64,000 nucleotides of DNA from Emcibacter nanhaiensis (GTDB lineage Bacteria; Pseudomonadota; Alphaproteobacteria; Sphingomonadales; Emcibacteraceae). The stretch is from contig NZ_VFIY01000018.1 of the NCBI RefSeq assembly GCF_006385175.1, positions 434,001 through 498,000 of the forward strand. The letters run 5' to 3'. A program made the position numbers and the translations under genes. This document shows, piece after piece, positions 37,776 through 48,070 of this stretch. Each line of letters opens with the position of its first letter. Position 1 is the stretch's first letter. Under the pieces are notes generated by a model that worked only from the letters and a program-made list of their open reading frames with translations, did no database searches and was not told the DNA's origin.

Positions 37776-39149
37776 TCAGAAAGCATGTTCCTGAAACAGT
37801 CGATTAATATCCTTATTCCACTCCTGGTTGTATTTATCCAGCAATGTCTGAGCGTGACTATGTCCGGATTCCACAATGGCAAACAGGACGTTAAGGAATA
37901 TCCGCTCATCCTCTCCGGTTGAATTCAGCCTGTTGCGCCGTTTCAGCCCGTGCGCGGAAATTTCCAGCATTTCCCTGGCCCAGTCCAGAAGCTTCACGTT
38001 CTTGAACGTGGTTTGCAGCGCCGTACGCGGCACTTCCCGGCGCAGGATATCATGCTCCTCGATGGTCCAGCCTTTGCACAGGTCCCAGGCCGCGTCCAGG
38101 GCGTCACTGTCATACAACAGGCCCACCCACAACGCCGGCAGGGCGCAGATGGTGTTCCAGGAGCCGCCGTCGGCGCCGCGCAGTTCCAGGAATTTCTTCA
38201 GGCGCACTTCCGGGAACAGGGTACTCATATGGTCTTCCCAGTCCTGCATGGTGGCCACATGACCGGGATAGGCCGGCAGGTCGCCGTTGATAAAGTCCTT
38301 GAAGGACTGGCCGGACGCATCGATATATTTGCCGTCCCGGTACACAAAATACATCGGCACATTCAGTACATGGTCCACATAGGCCTCATAGCCCATGGAC
38401 TCATCGAACACAAACGGCAGCATGCCGCAACGATCCGGATCCGTGTCGGTCCAGATATGGCTGCGATAGCTCATAAAGCCGTTCGGCTTGCCTTCGGTGA
38501 AGGGGGAATTGGCAAACAAGGCCGTCGCGATAGGCTGCAGCGCCAGCGAGGTGCGGAATTTTTTCACCATATCCGCCTCATCGGAATAATCCAGGTTCAC
38601 CTGGATGGTGGCGGTGCGATACATCATGTCCAGACCGAGCTTGCCTCTTTTCGGCATATATTCGGTCATGATTTTATACCGCCCCTTGGGCATGCGCGGC
38701 ACATCTTCCCGTTTGGTATTGGGATTGAAGCCGACGCCCAGGAAACTGATCCCCAGTTCTTCACTGACCGCCTTGGCTTCCTTCAGATGGGAGGCAACTT
38801 CGCTACAGGTCTGGTGGATATTTTCCAGCGGCGCGCCGGAAAGCTCAAGCTGACCGCCCGGCTCAAGTGTCACGGACTGACCGCCTTTTTTCAGGCCGAT
38901 AATATAGTCCCCCTCCATAATCGGGTCCCAGCCGAATTCACGCCCCTTGGCTTCGAGAATCGCTTTGATACTGCGCTCGCCTTCATAGGGAACGGGGCGG
39001 AATGTGTCCTTGCAGAACACAAATTTTTCATGTTCAGTCCCGATCCGCCATTCATCGCGCGGCCTGGCGCCCGAAGCGATATAGTCGATCAACTGCTGTT
39101 TGGAGGTAATAGGGCTGTTTTTATCCTGAGGAGTTCCTGTCACGTGCAT
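37776..39149 (-). CDS. gshA: glutamate-cysteine ligase
   Basis: A 457-residue ATP-dependent enzyme of the plant/alphaproteobacterial GshA type (GCS2/EgtA group), which joins glutamate and cysteine in the first step of glutathione synthesis. Recognisable are GTEHEKFVF near the N-terminus, GGQVTLEPGGQLELSGAP-like residues near 95-112 and LSFLGVGFNPN, then RTATIQVNLDYSDEADM. It complements the GST and GFA-family genes elsewhere in the window. Start ATG at 39149; a GTG two codons on is possible. It sits near rsmE and ubiA, a common alphaproteobacterial context. Confidence 0.93.
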   Translation of the reverse strand: MHVTGTPQDKNSPITSKQQLIDYIASGARPRDEWRIGTEHEKFVFCKDTFRPVPYEGERSIKAILEAKGREFGWDPIMEGDYIIGLKKGGQSVTLEPGGQLELSGAPLENIHQTCSEVASHLKEAKAVSEELGISFLGVGFNPNTKREDVPRMPKGRYKIMTEYMPKRGKLGLDMMYRTATIQVNLDYSDEADMVKKFRTSLALQPIATALFANSPFTEGKPNGFMSYRSHIWTDTDPDRCGMLPFVFDESMGYEAYVDHVLNVPMYFVYRDGKYIDASGQSFKDFINGDLPAYPGHVATMQDWEDHMSTLFPEVRLKKFLELRGADGGSWNTICALPALWVGLLYDSDALDAAWDLCKGWTIEEHDILRREVPRTALQTTFKNVKLLDWAREMLEISAHGLKRRNRLNSTGEDERIFLNVLFAIVESGHSHAQTLLDKYNQEWNKDINRLFQEHAF

Positions 39150-39245
39150 CCACCCTTAATGAAATTGTTCCCAAAACTATCTTTTTTTTCCGAAGTTTCC
39201 AATCAACTCCTCATCACAGCGAAGTGATTGTGTTCATTTGGTACT

Positions 39246-40004
39246 TCAGGGAAATAAAGTCAATACATTATCCTTCACCTGGTAGGCCGAAAGCCTCTCC
39301 AGAAAACTCATGCCCAGCAGGGACTGGTCCAACCCCCGCCGGATGACCGACGCCCTCACATTTTCAAGATAAATCGGCCCGAGCGACATTTCCGACAATC
39401 TCACCCGTGCGCCCCAGGTCCTGCCATTGGCCGTATCATAGGGCTGGGAATAGTTCAGCCGGTCCGGGTCGATACCGACCTGGCGGGCGTCCTGTTCGGT
39501 CAGGATCACATCGCTCGCCCCGGTATCCAGGACAAAAGTGACCGGTTCGCCATTGACCTTGACCCGCAGCACATAATGACCGCCCAGGGTGGCCGGAAAG
39601 GAAATGCCGCCGTTGGCGACCTGCCCCATCGAGGGATTCAGTTCCTGGCCGATCCGCCCGCTGCCGCTCCAGATACTGTACCCCAGAGCCAGGATGCCGA
39701 GAATAATCACCCAGGCGGCGATATTCCGCAGCGCCTGGCCCGGGTTGCTGCGGATATGAACGATCAGGCCGGCCCCGACCATGGCCAGCAAAATAATGTC
39801 ATAGAGCAGGGTTGCCGTCTGCCCTCCCGACAGGGACAGCTTCGGCAGCAGCAAAAGCAGGACCATGACAAGAACAATGGGGATAATGACCCATTTATAC
39901 ATGCTCCAGAAGGCCGGCCTGTTGCCGGGCGGCCGGCCTCCGCCGCCGGACGGCATTTTATGGTTTTGAGGATCCCAGGGAGATCTGAATTCAGGGTCGG
40001 TCAT
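39246..40004 (-). CDS. membrane-anchored retropepsin-like aspartic protease (TIGR02281 type)
   Basis: A 252-residue protein with an N-terminal, proline-rich cytosolic segment, three membrane helices (about 34-53, 62-80 and 88-108) and a periplasmic clan AA aspartic protease domain. The catalytic motif is VTFVLDTGASDVIL, and the closing segment is LLGMSFLERLSAYQV. Such single-lobe enzymes must dimerise like retroviral proteases. The natural substrate is unknown. The gene lies between gshA and rsmE on the same strand. Confidence 0.87.
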   Translation of the reverse strand: MTDPEFRSPWDPQNHKMPSGGGGRPPGNRPAFWSMYKWVIIPIVLVMVLLLLLPKLSLSGGQTATLLYDIILLAMVGAGLIVHIRSNPGQALRNIAAWVIILGILALGYSIWSGSGRIGQELNPSMGQVANGGISFPATLGGHYVLRVKVNGEPVTFVLDTGASDVILTEQDARQVGIDPDRLNYSQPYDTANGRTWGARVRLSEMSLGPIYLENVRASVIRRGLDQSLLGMSFLERLSAYQVKDNVLTLFP

Positions 40005-40098
40005 TGGACTAGTCTAGCTTTTCGGGACTGGGCAAACAATAAAAACTGTATGTGTGAACAACAATTAAGTCGGTCGGGAAACTTGTTGAAACGATTTC

Positions 40099-40863
40099 CT
40101 ACTGCCAGTCCCCGGCAAAGGACTGCCATAGCGAGATCGCCGCAACCGCAGCGGTGTCCGCCCTGAGGATCCGCGGCCCCAGGGTCACCGCCACAGTCTG
40201 CGGATGGGACCTGATCATCTGCCGCTCTTCCGGACTGAAGCCGCCTTCCGGGCCGATCAGGATCGCCCATTTAGTCAGGCCGGAGGACTGGCCCGCCTGG
40301 GCCACGGCCTCGCCAACCGGCTTGATGTCCTGCGCGCCCTCGCCGCCGGCTTCGTCGCAGAACATAATCAGCCGGTCATCGGGCCAGCCGGCCAGCAGCT
40401 TGTCCAGTTTCACCGGCTCTTCGATCTCCGGCACGGTCAGGCGGCCGCATTGTTCCGCCGCCTCGATGGCATTGGCGCGCAGGCGCTCTTCCTTGACCCG
40501 GTCAACGATGGTACGCCGGGTCATCACCGGCCGGATCAGGGAGACACCGAGCTCGGTGGCCTTTTCCACCATATAGTCGAGCCTGGCCTTTTTCACCGGG
40601 GCAAACAGATACCACAGATCCGGCTCCTCGGCCTGGTCTTCCAGGTGCCCCAGCACCCGGACCAAAGCCTTGCCCTTGCCGACCTTCTCGAGCCGGGCCA
40701 TCCATTCGCCGTCGCGGCCGTTGAACAGGGCCACCACCTCGCCTTCCTTCATGCGCATCACGTTGATCAGGTAATGGCCCTGGTTGCCGTCGATCAGGAA
40801 CTCCCGATCGGTCCCCAGATCATGCTCCACATAAAGCCGGATATTTGGTGTTGCACTGGTCAT
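40099..40863 (-). CDS. rsmE: 16S rRNA m3U1498 methyltransferase
   Basis: A 254-residue SPOUT methyltransferase. The N-terminal PUA-like part has GHYLINVMRMKEGEVV; the C-terminal knot shows WAILIGPEGGFSPEE and LGPRILRADTAAVAAISLW, the canonical SAM-binding loops of RsmE. It methylates N3 of U1498 in the 30S decoding site. It lies divergent from ubiA, in the common rsmE/ubiA/gshA neighbourhood. Start ATG at 40863. Confidence 0.95.
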   Translation of the reverse strand: MTSATPNIRLYVEHDLGTDREFLIDGNQGHYLINVMRMKEGEVVALFNGRDGEWMARLEKVGKGKALVRVLGHLEDQAEEPDLWYLFAPVKKARLDYMVEKATELGVSLIRPVMTRRTIVDRVKEERLRANAIEAAEQCGRLTVPEIEEPVKLDKLLAGWPDDRLIMFCDEAGGEGAQDIKPVGEAVAQAGQSSGLTKWAILIGPEGGFSPEERQMIRSHPQTVAVTLGPRILRADTAAVAAISLWQSFAGDWQ

Positions 40864-40924
40864 GGAATGAGTTACCTTGTTGGACGATATGACCTATTTA
40901 TACCCTGCTATGAGGGATTGACCA

Positions 40925-41884
40925 ATGACAAATCCGGAGAAACATCTGGAGTCTGCCCCCAAGGATACCGTACGCAGCAGCTGGGTTCATCGCTTTGCCC
41001 CGGCCGCGACCGTGCCCTACCTGCAGCTGATGCGGGCGGACCGGCCGATCGGCACCTGGCTTTTGCTGTGGCCTTGCCTGTGGTCCATCGCTCTGGCCAG
41101 TCACTGGCAATACTGGAGGCCTGAAAACTGGGAATTTTATCTCCCCCATATTTCCTATCTCATTTTATTTTCCATCGGCGCTTATGTGATGCGGGGGGCA
41201 GGCTGCGTGGTCAATGACCTGGCCGACATCAAGTTCGACGCCCAGGTGGAACGCACCCGCGAACGCCCGCTGCCCAGCGGCCGGGTTTCGGTCAAACAGG
41301 CCCTTCTGTTCCTCGGCGGACTCTGCCTGCTCGGCCTGCTGATCCTGTTGCAGTTCAATGTCATGGTCGTCAAACTCGGCGTATTGTCCCTGACCCTGGT
41401 TGTTACCTATCCCTTCATGAAAAGGATCACCTACTGGCCGCAATTTTTCCTCGGGCTTACTTTTAACTGGGGCGCGCTGATGGGCTGGGCTGCTGTAACC
41501 GGTGGTCTGGAATGGCCAAGCATAATTCTGTATATCGGGGGAATATTCTGGACCCTGGGCTATGATACCATTTATGCCCACCAAGACAAGGAAGACGACG
41601 CCCTGATCGGGGTCAAATCCACCGCGCTCAAGCTTGGCAAATCAACCCCGGCCTGGCTGATCATCTTCTATGGCATCACGGCTGTTCTGTTCACCATTGC
41701 CGGCGGCATGACCGGTCTGGGGCTCGGTTTTTATGTGGGGATCATGGCCGCCACCGTGCACTTGCTGTGGCAAATCTGGTCGCTGGAGATGGACAATACG
41801 GAACGATGTCTGAAACTGTTCAAGTCAAACCGCGATTTCGGCGCCATTATCTTCGCCAGCATCATCGCCGGGCACTATTTCTGA
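40925..41884 (+). CDS. ubiA: 4-hydroxybenzoate octaprenyltransferase
   Basis: A 319-residue polytopic prenyltransferase that attaches the polyprenyl tail to 4-hydroxybenzoate in ubiquinone synthesis. The first Asp-rich motif is NDLADIKFDAQVERTRERPLP, the second is DTIYAHQDKEDDALIGVKST. About eight to nine membrane helices are seen. GAGGG lies upstream of the ATG. It supplies the quinone pool for the respiratory chain whose terminal oxidase is encoded nearby. It ends at a gene-free AT-rich stretch. Confidence 0.95.
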   Translation: MTNPEKHLESAPKDTVRSSWVHRFAPAATVPYLQLMRADRPIGTWLLLWPCLWSIALASHWQYWRPENWEFYLPHISYLILFSIGAYVMRGAGCVVNDLADIKFDAQVERTRERPLPSGRVSVKQALLFLGGLCLLGLLILLQFNVMVVKLGVLSLTLVVTYPFMKRITYWPQFFLGLTFNWGALMGWAAVTGGLEWPSIILYIGGIFWTLGYDTIYAHQDKEDDALIGVKSTALKLGKSTPAWLIIFYGITAVLFTIAGGMTGLGLGFYVGIMAATVHLLWQIWSLEMDNTERCLKLFKSNRDFGAIIFASIIAGHYF

Positions 41885-42257
41885 GGTCATCGGGAACACT
41901 TGGTAAAAGATAAGACCGGCGTGACAGACATACTCATACTTTCCTGCTACTCAGGGTCCGTCACACCGGATAAACCAGGCGATTTGCTACAGGCCTAGTT
42001 CCCTATGATGTATAGCAAAGGCTGTGCCAAAAAAAGGTTTTTCTTGCAACTATATTAGAATCAACAACTTATAATATTAGATTTTGCTGTATTTGCTACT
42101 TTTTAACCATATACTATTGCATTTTGCATTGCTTTTTGCGCTACCATCGCACATTGCACAAATCTAAATTAGTATGCACTTAATTGCATTGCATATACAT
42201 TGATGATCCTGATTACACCAGGGCCGAACGGGGCAAAATAGCCTATTCCTCAGAGTC
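41885..42257. other. gene-free AT-rich convergent region with hairpin and TTGCA cluster
   Basis: About 370 nt lie between the converging ends of ubiA and metH, without a plausible gene. Near ubiA an imperfect hairpin pairs 41916-41929 with 41956-41969 (12 of 14 positions) but no U-run follows. Further on, the DNA becomes markedly AT-rich and carries five TTGCA words between 42117 and 42193. No tRNA or known riboswitch could be recognised. Confidence 0.6.
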
Positions 42258-44900
42258 TTAGCGATTATAGGCCAGGTTCGGCGCCAGCCAGCGTTCCACG
42301 TCGGCGACTTCCATGCCCCGGCGGGCGGCATAATCCTCCACCTGGTCGCGGGAAATCTTGCCGAGGCCGAAATACTGGCTGTCCGGATGGCTGAAATAAT
42401 AGCCGGACACGGAACTTGCCGGCAGCATGGCCATGCTGTCAGTCAATATCACCCCGGCATTCTGCTGGGCGTTGAGCAGGCTGAACAGGGCCGGTTTTTC
42501 CGTATGATCCGGGCAGGCCGGATAGCCCGGCGCCGGGCGGATGCCCCGGTATCGCTCCCGGATCAGCTCCGCGTTGCCGAGGTTTTCGTCCGGCGCATAG
42601 GCCCAGAATTCCCTGCGCACCCGCTCATGCATGCGTTCGGCAAAGGCTTCCGCCAGCCGGTCAGCCAGCGCCTTGAGCAGGATATCGTTATAGTCATCGT
42701 GACTGGCCTTGAATTCCTCGAGCTTATCCTCAATCCCGATCCCGGCCGTAACCACAAAGCCACCCAGATAATCGGTGAGGCCGCTGTCTTTCGGGGCGAT
42801 GAAGTCGGCCAGGCACATATTGGCCCGCCCTTCCCGTTTCGCCACCTGCTGGCGCAGGAAATGCACCGTCTCCATGCGGGCGCCGCTCTCGTCATAAAGC
42901 TCCACATCGTCGCCGACGCTGTTGGCCGGCCAGAAGCCGATCACCGCCTTGGCCCTGAGCCACTTGTCGTCAACGATGGATTTCAGCATAGCCTCTGCAT
43001 CCCGGAACAGATGTCGGGCGCTTTCCCCCACCACTTCGTCCTCGAGAATCTTCGGATAGGTCCCGGCCAGTTCCCAAGTGCGGAAGAAAGGCGTCCAGTC
43101 GATCCGGTTGACCAGGTCGCCCAGGTCATAATCCTCAAACACCCTGGTGCCGGTGAAGCTGGGGACCGGCGGCTGATAGCCCTGCCAGTCGACCCTAAAG
43201 GCATTGGCGCGCGCTTCCTGCAGGGTGACCTGGTTATCGGCCCGGCGCCCGCGGGCATGACGTTCGCGCATCTGCTCGTAATCATTGGCTACCTCCGCCA
43301 TGAAGGCGTCGCGATGCTCGGCGCTCAGCAACTGGCTGGCGACCCCCACCGCGCGGGAGGCATCCAGCACATGCACCACCGCGCCCGACGTATTGGGCGC
43401 GATCTTGACCGCCGTATGCACCTTGGACGTGGTCGCCCCGCCGATCATCAGCGGCAGCTTGATCTTGCGGCGCTCCATTTCCGCCGCCACAGTAGACATT
43501 TCCTCCAGCGACGGGGTGATCAGCCCGGACAGGCCGATGATATCCACCTTTTCCTTTTCCGCCGTGGACAGAATCTCCTCGAACGGCACCATCACACCCA
43601 GATCGATCACGTCGTAATTGTTACACTGCAGCACGACGCCGACGATATTCTTGCCGATGTCATGCACGTCGCCTTTGACCGTGGCCATCAGGATCTTGCC
43701 CTTGGCCTGGGATCCCTCTGATTTTTCCGCCTCGATATAGGGGATCAAATGGGCCACCGCCTGTTTCATCACCCGGGCCGACTTCACCACCTGGGGCAGG
43801 AACATCTGGCCGGTGCCGAACAGGTCGCCGACCACATTCATACCGTCCATCAGCGGGCCTTCGATCACCTCCAGCGGCCGCCCGCCGCGCTCGGCCACCT
43901 TCCGGCGGCATTCCTCGGTATCCTCGACAATATGGCTGGTGATACCCTTGACCAGGGCGTGGGTCAGGCGCTTTTCCACCTCGAGTTCCCGCCAGGCAAG
44001 GTCTTCCTTGCGCTCGACGCCTTTCTCGCCCTTGTATTTGTCGGCAATCTCCAGCAGTCGGTCGGTGGCGTCGGGCCGGCGGTTGAGGATCACGTCCTCC
44101 ACCCGCTCCCTGAGCTCTTCCGGAATCTCCGAATAAACCGTGATCATGCCGGCATTGACAATGCCCATATCCATGCCGGCCTGGATGGCGTGATACAGGA
44201 ATACGCTGTGCATGGCCTCACGCACCGGGTTGTTGCCGCGGAAGGAGAAAGAGATATTGCTGACCCCGCCGGAGACATGGACGTAGGGCAGGTTTTCCTT
44301 GATCCGCTGCGTTGCCCTGATGAAATCGAGACCATAGCTGTTATGTTCCTCGATGCCGGTGGCGACGGCAAAGATGTTAGGGTCAAAAATAATATCCTCG
44401 GGCGGGAAACCGACTTTTTCGGTCAGCACCTTGTAGGAGCGTTCGCAAATCTCGTATTTGCGGTCCTCGGTGTCGGCCTGGCCATGCTCATCAAAGGCCA
44501 TCACCACTACCGCAGCGCCATAGCGCTTGACCTTGCGCGCCTGGTCAATGAAATTTTCCTCGCCTTCCTTGAGCGAGATGGAGTTGACCACCCCCTTGCC
44601 CTGGATACATTTCAGGCCCGCTTCGATCACCGACCATTTGGAACTGTCGATCATGATCGGCACCCGGCTGATGTCCGGCTCGCCGGCGATCAGGTTGAGG
44701 AAGGTGACCATGGCCTGCTCGCTGTCGAGCATGGCCTCGTCCATGTTGATGTCGATGATCTGCGCCCCGGCTTCCACCTGCTGGCGGGCCACATCCAGCG
44801 CCTCGGCATAGTCGCCGTTGAGGATCAATTTCTTGAACTTGGCGGAGCCGGTCACATTGGTCCGCTCGCCCACATTGATAAAAATCGGATTCTGTTTCAT
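42258..44900 (-). CDS. metH: methionine synthase, folate/cobalamin/activation modules (split MetH)
   Basis: An 880-residue polypeptide holding the last three modules of cobalamin-dependent methionine synthase. The methyl-THF domain begins [16 protein letters not shown]. The cobalamin cap and Rossmann domain has the base-off motif [15 protein letters not shown] and [11 protein letters not shown]. The reactivation domain ends with [20 protein letters not shown]. The homocysteine-binding module is a separate gene immediately upstream, 19 nt away. Start at 44900 is set by AAGGAAAGAG; the longer frame overlaps that gene. No frameshift is needed to explain the split, since each piece has its own start and ribosome-binding site. 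Confidence 0.95.
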   Translation of the reverse strand: MKQNPIFINVGERTNVTGSAKFKKLILNGDYAEALDVARQQVEAGAQIIDINMDEAMLDSEQAMVTFLNLIAGEPDISRVPIMIDSSKWSVIEAGLKCIQGKGVVNSISLKEGEENFIDQARKVKRYGAAVVVMAFDEHGQADTEDRKYEICERSYKVLTEKVGFPPEDIIFDPNIFAVATGIEEHNSYGLDFIRATQRIKENLPYVHVSGGVSNISFSFRGNNPVREAMHSVFLYHAIQAGMDMGIVNAGMITVYSEIPEELRERVEDVILNRRPDATDRLLEIADKYKGEKGVERKEDLAWRELEVEKRLTHALVKGITSHIVEDTEECRRKVAERGGRPLEVIEGPLMDGMNVVGDLFGTGQMFLPQVVKSARVMKQAVAHLIPYIEAEKSEGSQAKGKILMATVKGDVHDIGKNIVGVVLQCNNYDVIDLGVMVPFEEILSTAEKEKVDIIGLSGLITPSLEEMSTVAAEMERRKIKLPLMIGGATTSKVHTAVKIAPNTSGAVVHVLDASRAVGVASQLLSAEHRDAFMAEVANDYEQMRERHARGRRADNQVTLQEARANAFRVDWQGYQPPVPSFTGTRVFEDYDLGDLVNRIDWTPFFRTWELAGTYPKILEDEVVGESARHLFRDAEAMLKSIVDDKWLRAKAVIGFWPANSVGDDVELYDESGARMETVHFLRQQVAKREGRANMCLADFIAPKDSGLTDYLGGFVVTAGIGIEDKLEEFKASHDDYNDILLKALADRLAEAFAERMHERVRREFWAYAPDENLGNAELIRERYRGIRPAPGYPACPDHTEKPALFSLLNAQQNAGVILTDSMAMLPASSVSGYYFSHPDSQYFGLGKISRDQVEDYAARRGMEVADVERWLAPNLAYNR

Positions 44901-44919
44901 CTCTTTCCTTCCCCGGCGC

Positions 44920-45987
44920 TCAGGCCTGTGACTGCACGACTTCAAAGGGCTCAAGCCCGCTGAGCGTCATATGAGGGGAAATGTCAGGAATTTTCCGCGG
45001 CGGCAGGTCCGCCACCGCCTCGGCAATGGCCCTGATATGCTCCGGGGTGGTGCCGCAACAGCCGCCGAGAATATTGACCAGGCCGCTTTCGGCCCATTCC
45101 CTGAGGTGGGAGGCCATATATTCCGGGGTCTCGTCATAGTCGCCCATTTCATTGGGCAAGCCCGCGTTGGGATGGGCGGAAACGTTGGTATCGGCCACCC
45201 GGGACAGGGCCAGGACATGCTGGCGCAACTGGTCGGCGCCGAGGGCGCAGTTAAAACCGACGCTGATCGGGTTCGCATGGCGTACACTGTACCAGAAGGC
45301 CTCAGCAGTTTGCCCGGACAGGGTCCGGCCCGAGGCATCGGTGATGGTGCCGGAAATCATGACCGGCAGTTCGCGGCCGATCTCGTCAAACACATTCTGC
45401 ACCGCGAAGATCGCCGCCTTGGCGTTCAGGGTATCAAACACCGTCTCCAGCAGGATGATATCCGCGCCGCCATCGATCAGGCCCCGGGTCGCTTCTTCAT
45501 AGGAGGCCACCAGTTCATCAAAACTGACATTGCGGAATGCGGGGTTGTTGACGTCCGGGGAGATGCTGGCGGTACGGTTGGTCGGCCCCAGCACCCCGGC
45601 GACAAACCGCGGCTTGTCCGGTGTTTTGGCGGTATATTCATCAGCCGCTTCCCGGGCCAGACGCGCCCCGTCCCGGTTCAGTTCATACACCAGCTCCTCC
45701 ATCCCGTAATCCGCTTGGGAAATACTGGTGGAATTGAAGGTATTGGTCTCCAGGATATCGGCGCCGGCCTCCAGATAGGCCCGGTGAATATCCCGGATCA
45801 TATCCGGCTGGGACAGGGTCAGAAGGTCATTGTTGCCCTTCACATCCTGTTTCCAGTCGGCAAAGCGATCGCCGCGATAGTCTGCCTCGGTCGGTTTATG
45901 CCGCTGGATCATGGTGCCCATGGCCCCGTCCAGGATCAGGATACGGTCAGACAGCAATTGTTCAAGACGCGAGCTTTGAGTGTTCAT
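44920..45987 (-). CDS. homocysteine S-methyltransferase module of split methionine synthase
   Basis: A 355-residue homocysteine-binding barrel corresponding to the first module of MetH. The N-terminal [11 protein letters not shown] and the zinc cysteines in [13 protein letters not shown] and [14 protein letters not shown] are visible. It must act with the larger polypeptide encoded directly downstream, receiving the methyl group from its cobalamin. The ATG at 45987, with GGAGAG upstream, is preferred; one four codons earlier is possible. The gene overlaps the end of metF by about 25 nt, indicating tight coupling. Confidence 0.92.
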   Translation of the reverse strand: MNTQSSRLEQLLSDRILILDGAMGTMIQRHKPTEADYRGDRFADWKQDVKGNNDLLTLSQPDMIRDIHRAYLEAGADILETNTFNSTSISQADYGMEELVYELNRDGARLAREAADEYTAKTPDKPRFVAGVLGPTNRTASISPDVNNPAFRNVSFDELVASYEEATRGLIDGGADIILLETVFDTLNAKAAIFAVQNVFDEIGRELPVMISGTITDASGRTLSGQTAEAFWYSVRHANPISVGFNCALGADQLRQHVLALSRVADTNVSAHPNAGLPNEMGDYDETPEYMASHLREWAESGLVNILGGCCGTTPEHIRAIAEAVADLPPRKIPDISPHMTLSGLEPFEVVQSQA

Positions 45988-46897
45988 CAGTCTCTCCATG
46001 CGGGCGGATACCCAATATATGACAAAGAGCCAGGGTCAGTTCGGCCCGGTTCAGGGTATAGATATGAAAATGCCTGACCCCGCTCTGATAAAGGCGCAGG
46101 CATTGCTCGGCGGCCACCGTGGCGGCCACCTGCTGGCGACATTCCGGACGGTCTTCAAGGCCCTCGAAAAGGTTCTCGAGCCAGGCCGGCACGTCAATCC
46201 CGCTCGCCTGTGAGAATTTTTTGACTGTGGCAAAATTGGTCACCGGCAGAATTCCCGGCACAATGGGAACGCTGATCCCTGCCGCCAGCGCCTTGTCCAT
46301 AAAGCGGAAGTAATGGTCCACATCAAAGAAATACTGGGTGATAGCCCGGTTGGCCCCCGCATCGATCTTGCGCTTCAGGTTGTCGATGTCCGCCTGGGCG
46401 CTGCCGGACTCCGGGTGGTGCTCCGGATAAGCGGCAACGGAGATATCAAAGTCTCCGATCTTTTTCGCCCCGGCCACCAGCTCGGCCGCATTGCTGTAGC
46501 CATCGGGATGCGGTTGATAGGCCTGGCCCACCGTCGGCATATCCCCGCGCAGCGCGACAATATGCCGCACACCTTCATCCCAATACTGCCGCAGGATATC
46601 ATCCACTTCCCCGCGTGAGTTTGCTACGCAGGTCTGATGGGCCGCCGGCGTCAGGGAGGTTTCCCGCAGGATCCTCGTGACCGTGGCATGGGTACGCTCC
46701 CGCGTACTGCCGCCGGCGCCATAGGTGACCGACACCATTTCCGGCTGCAGGGGCTCAAGCCGGCGAATGCTGTTCCATAATGTCTCCTCCATTTTTTCCG
46801 AATTTGGCGGAAAAAATTCGAAGGAAACCTTGATGCCCGTCGGTTTGGTGGCAAACAAACCGGGCCTTAACAGATCTGTTTTCTGATCTTCTGTCAC
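45962..46897 (-). CDS. metF: 5,10-methylenetetrahydrofolate reductase
   Basis: A 311-residue flavoenzyme that makes 5-methyl-tetrahydrofolate, the methyl donor for methionine synthase. [16 protein letters not shown] at the N-terminus holds the catalytic Glu, [17 protein letters not shown] the substrate region, and ALRGDMP the FAD/NADH contact. The start is GTG at 46897. It lies between the ArsR-methyltransferase fusion gene upstream and the split metH downstream, forming one methionine operon read leftward. Confidence 0.95.
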   Translation of the reverse strand: MTEDQKTDLLRPGLFATKPTGIKVSFEFFPPNSEKMEETLWNSIRRLEPLQPEMVSVTYGAGGSTRERTHATVTRILRETSLTPAAHQTCVANSRGEVDDILRQYWDEGVRHIVALRGDMPTVGQAYQPHPDGYSNAAELVAGAKKIGDFDISVAAYPEHHPESGSAQADIDNLKRKIDAGANRAITQYFFDVDHYFRFMDKALAAGISVPIVPGILPVTNFATVKKFSQASGIDVPAWLENLFEGLEDRPECRQQVAATVAAEQCLRLYQSGVRHFHIYTLNRAELTLALCHILGIRPHGETDEHSKLAS

Positions 46898-46942
46898 TGC
46901 TCTTCTCTAACTGACTATATTTATTTTATTGAATTTTTGGCT

Positions 46943-47884
46943 TTAGTTTTTGCGGGCAACCCAGATGGAAACGTCCAGTTCGCTGCCCTTCAGGGGAATC
47001 ATGTTGTCACACATGAGTCCGACCTGCTTGCACCATCCATTGATTTCCCGATCAGAAAAACCGAGCCGCCGGTGGGCATGCTCTTCCCGCAGGAATTCAA
47101 GGGTGTGGGGTGCAAAGTCCACAATAATCGCCCGGCCGCCTTTCTTCAGGAGGCGGCTTGTCTCCTTGAGCGCGGACAGGGGATCGTCGGCAAAATGCAG
47201 AACCTGATGGAACATCACCAGATCGATGGTTTCGTCCGGCAGGGCCAGATCATACATATCTCCGTGCCGGACCTGGCAATTGGTGACACCCGCTTTTTCC
47301 AGGTTGACCCTGGCGATCGACAGCATTTCGCGACTAAGGTCAATGCCGATCCCTTTTCTGATCCGGGGCGCGAACACTTCCAGCATCCGCCCGGTACCGG
47401 TCCCCACGTCAAGCAGGGTCTTGATTTCCATGTCCGCCGTCAGCTCCAGCAACAGGCTTTCCACGTCTTCCTCGGGCACATAAAGAGAGCGGATCTTGTC
47501 CCAGTTGGCGGCATTTTCCCGAAAATATTCCGAGGCCCTTTCGGTCCGTTCCCGCTTGATCTCGGCAAGACGTTCCTGGTCATGCTGCAGAAGCTGATCC
47601 GAGTGGGGCACGAATTCGAGGATCGAGCGGGCCAGCCTGCCCGGCCCGCCCTGTTCGGCCAGCCGGTAAAAGATCCAGGTTCCTTCCCGGTGCCGCTCGA
47701 GAAGACCCGCCTCGCACAACAGCTTCAGATGCCGGGATACCCGGGGCTGGCTCTGACGCAGGATGGTCACCAGTTCCGTCACAGTCAGTTCCCCTGACCG
47801 GAACAGGGCGAGGATACGCAACCTGGTCTCCTCGCCTGCCGCCCGCAACGCTGCCAGTATCTCTTCCACTGAGTATTCAGACAT
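46943..47884 (-). CDS. ArsR-type regulator fused to a SAM-dependent methyltransferase
   Basis: A 313-residue fusion. The N-terminal winged helix (about 1-95) has LTVTELVTILRQSQPRVSRH and GLLERHREGTWIFYRLAE. The C-terminal class I methyltransferase domain (about 140-270) has motif I LLDVGTGTGRMLEVFAP followed by the acidic GIGIDLS. In alphaproteobacteria such genes commonly lie ahead of metF/metH and are thought to regulate SAM/methionine metabolism, perhaps sensing SAM or S-adenosylhomocysteine. The start at 47884 is set by AAGGAAG. An AT-rich palindrome (47918-47937) lies just upstream, consistent with autoregulation. Confidence 0.85.
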   Translation of the reverse strand: MSEYSVEEILAALRAAGEETRLRILALFRSGELTVTELVTILRQSQPRVSRHLKLLCEAGLLERHREGTWIFYRLAEQGGPGRLARSILEFVPHSDQLLQHDQERLAEIKRERTERASEYFRENAANWDKIRSLYVPEEDVESLLLELTADMEIKTLLDVGTGTGRMLEVFAPRIRKGIGIDLSREMLSIARVNLEKAGVTNCQVRHGDMYDLALPDETIDLVMFHQVLHFADDPLSALKETSRLLKKGGRAIIVDFAPHTLEFLREEHAHRRLGFSDREINGWCKQVGLMCDNMIPLKGSELDVSIWVARKN

Positions 47885-47917
47885 GCTCTTCCTTCGAATC
47901 AATAACAATGAACAAAT

Positions 47918-47937
47918 ATATAAATATATCTTTATAT
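47918..47937. promoter_or_regulatory. palindromic operator candidate upstream of the ArsR-methyltransferase gene
   Basis: ATATAAA and TTTATAT arms (47918-47924 and 47931-47937) surround a 6-nt centre that reads GATATA on the minus strand. It lies about 34 nt upstream of the regulator's start and fits an ArsR dimer site. Confidence 0.55.
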
Positions 47938-48070
47938 GAAGTAAAGTCGTTAATTCAAAATTTATGTTCGGGTGTTACCTGTTGCATATTGAAAAGCGAA
48001 AGTATCTGCTTTAGTTATGCTTATCAGGAAGGAAATCGCCCAGACTGAAGTCCCGGCAAAATAACAAAGT

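Noticed and set aside
42258-45999. metH being broken by a frameshift.
   Set aside because: Each part has its own start codon and ribosome-binding site, the break falls at a domain border, and split MetH is known in alphaproteobacteria.
47885-48070. A SAM riboswitch upstream of the methionine operon.
   Set aside because: No conserved SAM-riboswitch core could be recognised; the AT-rich palindrome better fits a protein operator.
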